DNA of 21,593 bases, from assembly GCA_023423415.1 (NCBI GenBank), contig JAFAFP010000126.1, positions 1 through 21,593 on the forward strand, in the 5' to 3' direction. Below, piece after piece: positions 16,396 through 21,593 of this stretch. The notes under the pieces are model-generated. The model ran no database searches. It was given only the letters and a program-made list of their open reading frames with translations, and was not told the DNA's origin. A program made the position numbers and the translations under genes. This stretch comes from Pseudomonadota bacterium. GTDB taxonomy: Bacteria; Pseudomonadota; Alphaproteobacteria; Rhizobiales; Xanthobacteraceae. Numbering within the stretch: position 1 is the first letter of the stretch; every line of letters starts with the position of its first letter.

Positions 16396-17466
16396 ATGGC
16401 TGAAAAGCGCGGCCTCACCTATGGCGAGGCTGGGGTCGATATCGACGCCGGCAACCGCATGGTCGATCTGATCAAGCCGCTGGTGCGTGCCACCGCGCGG
16501 CCGGGCGCCGATGCCGAAATCGGCGGATTCGGCGGCCTGTTTGATCTCGCCCGTACCGGTTTCAAGGATCCCGTGCTGGTGGCCGCGACCGACGGGGTCG
16601 GCACCAAGGTCAAGATTGCGATCGATACCGGCCGGCACGAGACCATTGGCATCGACCTGGTGGCCATGTCGGTCAATGACCTGGTAGTCCAGGGTGCCGA
16701 GCCACTGTTTTTTCTGGATTATTTCGCCTGCTCCAAGCTCGACCCCGAGGTCGGCGCCAAGGTCGTGGCCGGCATCGCCGAGGGCTGCCGCCTGTCCGGC
16801 TGCGCCCTGATCGGCGGCGAAACGGCGGAAATGCCGGGTCTCTATCAGCCGGGCGACTACGATCTCGCCGGCTTTGCCGTCGGCGCGGCCGAACGCGGCA
16901 CGATCCTGCCCCGGAAAGACATCGCCGCGGGCGATGTCTTGATCGGCCTTGCTTCCTCCGGCATCCACTCGAACGGCTTCTCGCTGGCGCGCAAGGTGGT
17001 GGAGCGGTCCGGCCTTCACTGGGACGCGCCGGCTCCGTTCGATCCTTCGCGCAGCCTTGGCGAAGCCATGATCGTGCCGACCCGGCTGTACGTGAAATCC
17101 TGCCTCGCCGCGATCCGCAACACCGGCGCCGTGAAGGCGCTGGCGCATATCACCGGCGGCGGCTTCCCTGACAACATTCCGCGGGCGTTGCCGAAGTCGC
17201 TCGGCGTGCACCTCGATCTGTCGAAGGTGAATGTCCTGCCGGTGTTCCAATGGATGGCGCAGACCGGCGACATTGCGGAGCAGGAGATGCTGCGCACCTT
17301 CAATTGCGGGATCGGTATGGTCGCCGTCATTTCGCCCGGCGATGCCGAGGCGGTGATGGCGACACTCAAGGAGCACGGCGAGACAGTAGTGCAGCTTGGT
17401 GAAGTCGTACCGGCGCAAGGCGATGAGCGCGTGACCTATAGCGGCGCGCTCGATCTCGGACGGTAA
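16396..17466 (+). CDS. purM: Phosphoribosylformylglycinamidine cyclo-ligase (AIR synthetase)
   Basis: Fifth step of de novo purine synthesis: ATP-dependent ring closure of FGAM to aminoimidazole ribonucleotide in the cytoplasm. The 356 residues are close to the family norm. Near the N-terminus are YGEAGVDIDAGN and GGFGGLFDL. The ATP-site segment ATDGVGTKVKIA is followed by the conserved run GIDLVAMSVNDLVVQGAEPL and by GGETAEMPG, with SSGIHSNGFSLAR and ITGGGFPDNIPR in the C-terminal half. ATG 16396 has AGGA 11 bases upstream. purN follows on the same strand; the purM stop lies in the first unit of a tandem repeat that separates the two genes. Confidence 0.98.
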   Translation: MAEKRGLTYGEAGVDIDAGNRMVDLIKPLVRATARPGADAEIGGFGGLFDLARTGFKDPVLVAATDGVGTKVKIAIDTGRHETIGIDLVAMSVNDLVVQGAEPLFFLDYFACSKLDPEVGAKVVAGIAEGCRLSGCALIGGETAEMPGLYQPGDYDLAGFAVGAAERGTILPRKDIAAGDVLIGLASSGIHSNGFSLARKVVERSGLHWDAPAPFDPSRSLGEAMIVPTRLYVKSCLAAIRNTGAVKALAHITGGGFPDNIPRALPKSLGVHLDLSKVNVLPVFQWMAQTGDIAEQEMLRTFNCGIGMVAVISPGDAEAVMATLKEHGETVVQLGEVVPAQGDERVTYSGALDLGR

Positions 17467-17493
17467 TCTTGGACGGTCATCTTGGACGGTAAC
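17455..17493 (+). repeat. Three-copy 13-bp tandem repeat across the purM-purN junction
   Basis: Units: ctcggacggtaat (17455-17467), cttggacggtcat (17468-17480), cttggacggtaac (17481-17493), differing at two or three positions. The first unit encodes the last residues and TAA of purM. Each unit carries GGACGGT, and the third places it about 10 bases before the purN ATG at 17500, where it can act as a weak Shine-Dalgarno. The repeat length is not a multiple of three. Copy-number change would alter only the gene spacing, not a reading frame. Confidence 0.9.
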
Positions 17494-17499
17494 GCGGCA

Positions 17500-18168
17500 A
17501 TGGTGCGCAAGCGGGTGGCGATCCTGATCTCCGGCCGCGGTTCCAACATGTCCGCACTGATCGATGCCGCGAAGGATCCGGCCTATCCCGCGGAAATCGT
17601 CCTCGTGATGTCCAACCGCCCGGATGCCGGCGGCTTGCAGCGCGCCGCCGAGAACGGCATCGCCACCGCCGTCATCGACCACAAGCTCTATGGCAAGGAT
17701 CGCGAAGCGTTCGAACAGGCGATGCAAGGCGTTCTCGAGCAGAACCAAATCGAGATCGTCTGCCTCGCCGGTTTCATGCGGCTCCTCACGCCGTGGTTCA
17801 TTTCGCGCTGGACCAGCCGGATGCTGAACATCCACCCTGCCTTGCTGCCCGCATTCAAGGGGCTGGATACGCATCGCCGTGCGATCGAGGCTCAAGCGAA
17901 GGAGCATGGCGCGACTGTGCATTTCGTCGTGCCGGAAATGGATTCCGGTCCGATCATCGCTCAAGGCGCGGTTCCAATTTTGCCCGATGACAGCGAGGAC
18001 AGCCTCGCCCGGCGCGTGCTGGCCATCGAGCACCGCATCTATCCCCTCGCACTGAAACTCGTCACAGCCGGACGCGTGCGCGTCGAAGGGAACCGTTGCT
18101 TGATCGATGGAGAGATCAACGCCGAGGATGCAGCGTTGCTCCCCGGCCTAACGTCTTCCCCGCATTAA
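17500..18168 (+). CDS. purN: Phosphoribosylglycinamide formyltransferase
   Basis: Third step of purine synthesis: transfer of a formyl group from 10-formyl-tetrahydrofolate to GAR. The product is 222 residues from ATG 17500. The N-terminal phosphate-binding loop is VAILISGRGSNMSAL. The catalytic residues are all present: N110 and H112 in MLNIHPALLPAFKG, and D148 in PEMDSGPI. A TTG at 17482 would add six residues but lies inside the third tandem repeat unit; ATG 17500 directly precedes the conserved VRKRVAILISGRGS and is preferred. It lies 33 bases after the purM stop, so the pair forms a purMN operon. The stop codon abuts the terminator of the convergent cold-shock gene. Confidence 0.97.
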   Translation: MVRKRVAILISGRGSNMSALIDAAKDPAYPAEIVLVMSNRPDAGGLQRAAENGIATAVIDHKLYGKDREAFEQAMQGVLEQNQIEIVCLAGFMRLLTPWFISRWTSRMLNIHPALLPAFKGLDTHRRAIEAQAKEHGATVHFVVPEMDSGPIIAQGAVPILPDDSEDSLARRVLAIEHRIYPLALKLVTAGRVRVEGNRCLIDGEINAEDAALLPGLTSSPH

Positions 18169-18192
18169 AAAACCCCCGGCAAGACCGGGGGT
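18167..18192 (-). terminator. Intrinsic terminator of the cold-shock gene
   Basis: The 8-bp perfect GC-rich stem acccccgg / ccgggggt (18172-18179 and 18185-18192) encloses the 5-base loop caaga. On the minus strand it is followed by six T (complement of 18167-18172), a textbook rho-independent terminator for csp. The hairpin starts within a few bases of the purN stop on the other strand and may also block purN read-through, although no T-run follows in that direction. Confidence 0.9.
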
Positions 18193-18227
18193 CGATTTCA
18201 GTGAAGCTGGCAACCTGACGATTCAGG

Positions 18228-18431
18228 CTACGCCACTTTCAGATTTTCCGCGGCTTCCTTGCCGCGGTTCGACACGAGTTCGAACTCGACCGTCTGTCCT
18301 TCGTTCAGGGTCGACAACCCTGCTCGCTCGACAGCCGAAATGTGCACGAACACATCCTTGTTCCCGGTGGTCGGTTTGATAAACCCGTAGCCCTTGGTCG
18401 GGTTGAACCATTTGACGGTACCCTTCGGCAT
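18228..18431 (-). CDS. Cold-shock domain protein, CspA family
   Basis: A single cold-shock domain of 67 residues that binds single-stranded RNA/DNA and acts as an RNA chaperone. Sequence marks are GTVKWFNPTKGYGFI (RNP1, KGYGFI), VFVHIS (RNP2) and the C-terminal VEFELV segment. The open frame continues upstream to 18527, but ATG 18431 has a strong GAGGAGGAG Shine-Dalgarno and matches the family N-terminus MPKGTVKWF. About 260 bases without a gene lie upstream, long enough for the extended structured leader often seen in csp mRNAs; several inverted repeats lie there. I see no clear promoter. An intrinsic terminator follows 35 bases after the stop. Confidence 0.96.
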   Translation of the reverse strand: MPKGTVKWFNPTKGYGFIKPTTGNKDVFVHISAVERAGLSTLNEGQTVEFELVSNRGKEAAENLKVA

Positions 18432-18607
18432 CGTCTGTCTCCTCCTCATTAGAAGAAAGGACGTCGCGGCTACGACCGTCGACGCCACAACCCGGCTTGT
18501 TTGGGTGTCCGAACGATCACGTCGCAACCAGGCAGCGGAGACGAAGGAAAACCAAAGTCAGATTGTTGGCAAAGCCAAACGAAAGAATGCGGCTGAACCA
18601 AGACAGG

Positions 18608-18698
18608 TGCTGCGTTCGCAGCATGATCGTGAAGGACATTGCTTCACCATCACGCTTCAATGAACGCGTGAAGCCCTGCGCTTATGCCGCATCACGCG
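18608..18698. repeat. Cluster of three consecutive inverted repeats upstream of csp
   Basis: (1) tgctgcg-tt-cgcagca (18608-18623), 7-base arms. (2) 18625-18634 with 18642-18651, 10-base arms with one mismatch and a 7-base loop. (3) cgcgtga (18665-18671) with tcacgcg (18692-18698), then after a 5-base bulge tgcg (18677-18680) with cgca (18688-18691), an 11-bp bulged stem with a 7-base loop that overlaps the stop codon of the next gene. No T-run follows any of them on the minus strand, so they are not classical terminators. They could be a 3' processing structure of the upstream transcript or regulatory sites for csp. Confidence 0.65.
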
Positions 18699-19024
18699 CG
18701 GTTACAGGACTTCGAAATCCCGGCGCTATCGACCGACCATGGCATCGATCCATTCGATGCGAGCGACGCCTGTTGCTGCGGCGACAGCCCTTGCACGACC
18801 GCCTTGGCGTAGCAGTGGCAGAATGGCGCCTTGCCCTTCTTCGGATCGATGCTGACGTTGGGCGAGGTTTCCATCATGCAGCGGTCGATCAGTTTCAGGC
18901 GGGCGGCTTCCGCTGCATTCCCGGAATTGACCGACGCGTCTGCAAGCATCGCTCCGGTATCCGCTCCACCGCAATTTCCGACAACAAGCGCAAGACCAAC
19001 AACAGCAACGAGACGCAATTTCAT
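18692..19024 (-). CDS. Small exported cysteine-containing hypothetical protein
   Basis: 110 residues, function not recognised. Residues 1-17 look like a Sec signal peptide (KLR, then a hydrophobic stretch LVAVVGLALVVG). The mature part has five cysteines: C18, C49, C69, C71 and C107, with a C-H-C pair in KAPFCHCYAKAVVQGLS. It is likely periplasmic, with disulfides or a metal site as possibilities. The VVGNC segment resembles a lipobox but has Asn before the Cys, so lipidation is doubtful. The ATG has GGGGTGG about 5 bases upstream. It starts 38 bases after the stop of the molybdopterin oxidoreductase and is probably co-transcribed, but a functional link is only inferred from position. Confidence 0.7.
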   Translation of the reverse strand: MKLRLVAVVGLALVVGNCGGADTGAMLADASVNSGNAAEAARLKLIDRCMMETSPNVSIDPKKGKAPFCHCYAKAVVQGLSPQQQASLASNGSMPWSVDSAGISKSCNRA

Positions 19025-19062
19025 TGAACCACCCCAGCCGCGTATTCAAGCGCGCCAGCACG

Positions 19063-21159
19063 CTATGACGCGCGTCTGACCCAGACCTTGCTATCGTGAA
19101 CGGCGGCGCCGCCAAACGGTGCAATCGCGTCCGCGCCCGTGAGCGAATTGATGCCGCAGCCGTCTTCATAGGCCGAGTTCGGCCAGATCGACTCTGCAAT
19201 GACGACACCACGCCGCACGCCGTCGAACAATTTGACATGCAGCCGCACCTTGCCGCGCGTGTTGCCGACAACGACGCGTTCACCGTCGGCGATGTGGTGA
19301 TCCGCGGCATCGTCCGGATGCATCATCAGCGTCGGCCGCCCTTCCCGTTTCACCGACGTCAGCGTCTCGTTGAAGGTCGAATTGAGAAACTGGCGCGCCG
19401 GCGAGGTCGCCAAGCGGAACGGATGTTCGTTGTCGGCGCGTTCGATGCTCTCCCAATGATCCGGCAGAACCGGCATCGCATCGACCGGCCCGGCGGTCCA
19501 TGGCGATTTGAAAGGCACCTTCGGCCAGTCCGGCTTGAAGCGGAATTTCTTGTCCGGCCAGTTGAAGCCGTCGATGTAATGAGCCCGCTCAAATGGCGGC
19601 TGGCAGTCGATCCAGCGTTCGCGTTCGAGCCGTTGAAGATCGCCCCAGCCCGATTGCTGCAAGGTCCAGTCGATCAGTTCGCGGGACGACATCGTGAAGC
19701 CATCGTGCCGGGCGCCAAGACGCTGCGCCAGTGCGCAGATCACATCGTGGTTTGACCGGCACTCGCCCGGCGCATCGACAAGCTTGGGTCCGAGCAGAAT
19801 GTATTGGCTGCCCCCCGCTTGATAGACGTCGTCGTGTTCCATGAACATCGTCGCCGGCAGCACGATATCGGCCATCGCCGCGGTTTCAGTCATGAACTGC
19901 TCATGCACGCAGACGAACAGGTCCTCGCGCGCAAAGCCGCGCTTCACCACATTCTGGTCCGGCGCAACCGACATCGGATTGGTGTTCTGGATCAGCAGCG
20001 CGGTGACCGGCGGACCGCCCTGCAATGCATCGCTGTCGCCGACCAGGATCGGACCGATCCGCGACTGATCGAGAACGCGTACTGACGGATCGGCGAGGTC
20101 ATGCCCGTCGATCATCGTCGTGTTCCAGTGATAGATCGCGCCGTTGTTGTGAAACGCGCCACCACCCTCGTACTGCCACGCCCCTGTCACCGCTGCGATG
20201 CAGCTCGCCGCATGCATGTTGGCCGCGCCGTTGCGCGACCGCGAGAAGCCATAGCCGAGCCGGAAGAAGGTCCGTTTGTTGGCCGCCACCAGCCGCGCAA
20301 ACTCTTCGATCGTCTCGACCGGACATCCCGTGATATCCGACGCCCATTGCGGCGTACGCGACTTCACATGCGCTTCGAGTTCACGCGGCGCATCGGTATA
20401 ACGCTCGAGATAATCCCAGTCGGCTGCTCCATCGCGGAACAGGCAATGCATGATCGCGCAGGCCAGCGCGCCGTCGGTGCCCGGCTTCACCAGCACCGGC
20501 AGGTCGGCCTGCTGCATCGTGCCGTTCATGTAAACATCGACCGCAATGATCTTGGCGCCGCGCTCCTTCCGCGCTCGCGTCGCATGTGTCATCACGTTGA
20601 CCTGCGTGGAAACAGGGTTGGTTCCCCAGATCACCACGAGATCGGACTTGGCCATTTCGCGCGGATCGGGTCCGGCGAGACGTCCCGTCCCGGCAATGAA
20701 CCCGGTCCAGGCCGGATTGACGCAGATGGTCGTGAAGAAGCCGGAATATTTCTTGGCGTGGCGCAAGCGGTTGATGCCGTCGCGCATCACAAGGCCCATC
20801 GTGCCGGCAAAGAAATACGGCCAGACGGTTTCGGCGCCATAGCGCGCTTCGGCCTTGAGAAATTGTTCGGCGACGATGTCGAGCGCGTCATCCCATGCAA
20901 GCGGCTCAAACGCGTTTGAGCCCTTCGCACCTTTCCGGCGCAATGGCTTGGTCAACCGATCGGGGTGATGGATGCGTTCGGCATAACGCGCGACCTTCGC
21001 GCAGATCACGCCCGCCGTGTAAGCGTTGTCCTCTGCGCCCCGAACGCGGCCGATGCGCTGGCCGTCGAGCACTTCGACTTCAAGCGCGCAGGTCGATGGG
21101 CAATCATGCGGGCAGGCCGAGGCCCGGATCGCAAGAGAGGCAGGCTGATGCATGTTCAT
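19063..21159 (-). CDS. Molybdopterin-dependent oxidoreductase, DMSO reductase family, substrate unknown
   Basis: 698 residues binding a bis-MGD molybdenum or tungsten cofactor. The N-terminal [4Fe-4S] motif is C16-x3-C20-x3-C24 (CPHDCPSTC) with C53 (GVICAK), followed by K55 as in formate dehydrogenase and nitrate reductase relatives. The cofactor domains contain SDLVVIWGTNPVSTQ, VLVKPGTDGALACAIM and TALLIQNTNPMSVAPD. The C-terminal MoCo dinucleotide-binding domain shows MMHPDDAADHHIADGERVVV and GVVIAESIWPN. No Tat signal is present, so it should be cytoplasmic. The usual Cys/SeCys/Ser metal ligand is not obvious; the ICVNPAWTG region is the likely neighbourhood. No electron-transfer or membrane subunit lies beside it. 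ATG 21159 and ATG 21153 are both possible, and both sit in the loop of a hairpin. Confidence 0.9.
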   Translation of the reverse strand: MNMHQPASLAIRASACPHDCPSTCALEVEVLDGQRIGRVRGAEDNAYTAGVICAKVARYAERIHHPDRLTKPLRRKGAKGSNAFEPLAWDDALDIVAEQFLKAEARYGAETVWPYFFAGTMGLVMRDGINRLRHAKKYSGFFTTICVNPAWTGFIAGTGRLAGPDPREMAKSDLVVIWGTNPVSTQVNVMTHATRARKERGAKIIAVDVYMNGTMQQADLPVLVKPGTDGALACAIMHCLFRDGAADWDYLERYTDAPRELEAHVKSRTPQWASDITGCPVETIEEFARLVAANKRTFFRLGYGFSRSRNGAANMHAASCIAAVTGAWQYEGGGAFHNNGAIYHWNTTMIDGHDLADPSVRVLDQSRIGPILVGDSDALQGGPPVTALLIQNTNPMSVAPDQNVVKRGFAREDLFVCVHEQFMTETAAMADIVLPATMFMEHDDVYQAGGSQYILLGPKLVDAPGECRSNHDVICALAQRLGARHDGFTMSSRELIDWTLQQSGWGDLQRLERERWIDCQPPFERAHYIDGFNWPDKKFRFKPDWPKVPFKSPWTAGPVDAMPVLPDHWESIERADNEHPFRLATSPARQFLNSTFNETLTSVKREGRPTLMMHPDDAADHHIADGERVVVGNTRGKVRLHVKLFDGVRRGVVIAESIWPNSAYEDGCGINSLTGADAIAPFGGAAVHDSKVWVRRAS

Positions 21160-21169
21160 CCTGCCTCTC
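21135..21169 (-). promoter_or_regulatory. Hairpin sequestering the ribosome binding site of the molybdopterin oxidoreductase
   Basis: On the minus-strand mRNA, GAGAGGCAGG immediately before the start codon is perfectly complementary over 10 bases to CCUGCCUCUC, which encodes residues 6-9 of the protein. The 15-base loop holds both candidate AUG codons. The Shine-Dalgarno (GAGAGG) is thus inside a GC-rich stem, a layout that would limit translation unless opened by temperature, a protein, another RNA or coupled translation. Confidence 0.6.
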
Positions 21170-21217
21170 GTTCTAGATTAAGCAGCGGTCTTTATCAAAG
21201 CAGATCCGCGCAGGCCG

Positions 21218-21593
21218 TTAGTGCTTGTGCGGAAATTCTTCCGGCCCAGGCGGATCCATGATCAGCGGCGCATCGAGCATGCGCTTGTGGTGCTTGGTCC
21301 GCAGAATCCAGCCGAGCCCGACCACGAAAGCCGCGCCCGCTGCCGCCGCCCAGAGATGCAACGAATGCAGGGTCTCGGCACTGAGGACCGCGTTCAGGGC
21401 GTTGTCCTTGACCATGATGTCGCCGGCGACCCAGCCCAGCAGCGCCGCGCCAGCCCAGACCAGGACCGGGAAGCGATCGAGCAGCGACATCAGCAGCGCC
21501 GAACCGGCGATGATCAGCGGCACCGAGGTGGCAAGGCCGAACACGATCAGGATCGCCTTGATGGTCGAGGCATGCGCGAGATCGACCGCGGCC
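21218..21593 (-). CDS. TerC-family integral membrane protein, C-terminal part
   Basis: The frame is open to the right edge, so only the C-terminal 124 residues are visible and the start lies outside the window. The segment VFGLATSVPLIIAGSALLM followed by LDRFPVLVWAGAALLGWVAGDIM is characteristic of TerC/YjbE-type membrane proteins, a family linked to tellurite resistance in some bacteria and to metal-ion (notably Mn2+) export in others. A further hydrophobic segment (LHLWAAAAGAAFVVGLGWIL) precedes a polar tail with several His residues (HHKR, EEFPHKH). It lies 58 bases upstream of the molybdopterin oxidoreductase on the same strand; whether they share a transcript is unclear. Confidence 0.85.
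   Translation of the reverse strand, partial: AAVDLAHASTIKAILIVFGLATSVPLIIAGSALLMSLLDRFPVLVWAGAALLGWVAGDIMVKDNALNAVLSAETLHSLHLWAAAAGAAFVVGLGWILRTKHHKRMLDAPLIMDPPGPEEFPHKH

Noticed and set aside
16393..18033. Minus-strand open frame of 546 codons opposite purM and purN
   Set aside because: It spans two unrelated well-supported genes and their junction, has no family signature, and is best explained by codon bias.
18965..19024. Lipoprotein signal in the small cysteine protein
   Set aside because: The residue before the first Cys is Asn (VVGNC), which does not fit the lipobox; an ordinary Sec signal peptide is more likely.
1..21593. CRISPR array, prophage, transposase, tRNA or rRNA genes
   Set aside because: Looked for on both strands; no regularly spaced repeats, phage or transposase proteins, or tRNA/rRNA signatures were seen.

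Overview
The window is GC-rich DNA from an alphaproteobacterium, most likely Hyphomicrobiales of the Bradyrhizobium/Rhodopseudomonas/Xanthobacteraceae kind. The reasons are protein style (hybrid malic enzyme with a phosphotransacetylase-like tail, an AspRS of the alphaproteobacterial type, a short HdaA), the gene neighbourhood ppk-ppx with rnd and aspS nearby, and a palindromic intergenic repeat of a type I associate with these genomes. Nearly all of it is core housekeeping sequence. I see no prophage, transposase, CRISPR array, tRNA or rRNA.

Layout. Positions 1-392 hold no supportable gene but contain a good minus-strand terminator downstream of maeB. Minus strand: aspS then maeB (4612-393). 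Positions 4613-4929 form a divergent promoter region carrying two side-by-side inverted repeats. Plus strand: an orphan thiamine-diphosphate enzyme, ribonuclease D (rnd), a REP-like palindrome and oligopeptidase B (4930-9970). Minus strand (16234 or 16309 down to 9977): a tightly packed five-gene run of a CDP-alcohol phosphatidyltransferase, an AI-2E family membrane protein, hdaA, ppk and ppx. Plus strand: purM and purN (16396-18168), separated by a three-copy 13-bp tandem repeat. Minus strand to the right edge: a TerC-family membrane protein (cut by the edge), a molybdopterin oxidoreductase, a small exported cysteine-containing protein, and a cold-shock protein with a clean intrinsic terminator.

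How the genes fit together. aspS and rnd serve translation and RNA processing. ppk/ppx make and degrade polyphosphate, and hdaA restrains DnaA, so the five-gene operon joins membrane lipid synthesis, replication control and polyphosphate metabolism on one transcript. purM/purN are steps 5 and 3 of purine synthesis. The least understood parts are the orphan TPP enzyme and the right-hand cluster of molybdopterin enzyme plus small cysteine protein.

I did not find a convincing new multi-gene system. The best leads are regulatory or repeat structures. They are a perfect 10-bp hairpin that would sequester the ribosome binding site of the molybdopterin oxidoreductase, the double inverted repeat upstream of the TPP enzyme, and three consecutive inverted repeats upstream of the cold-shock gene.
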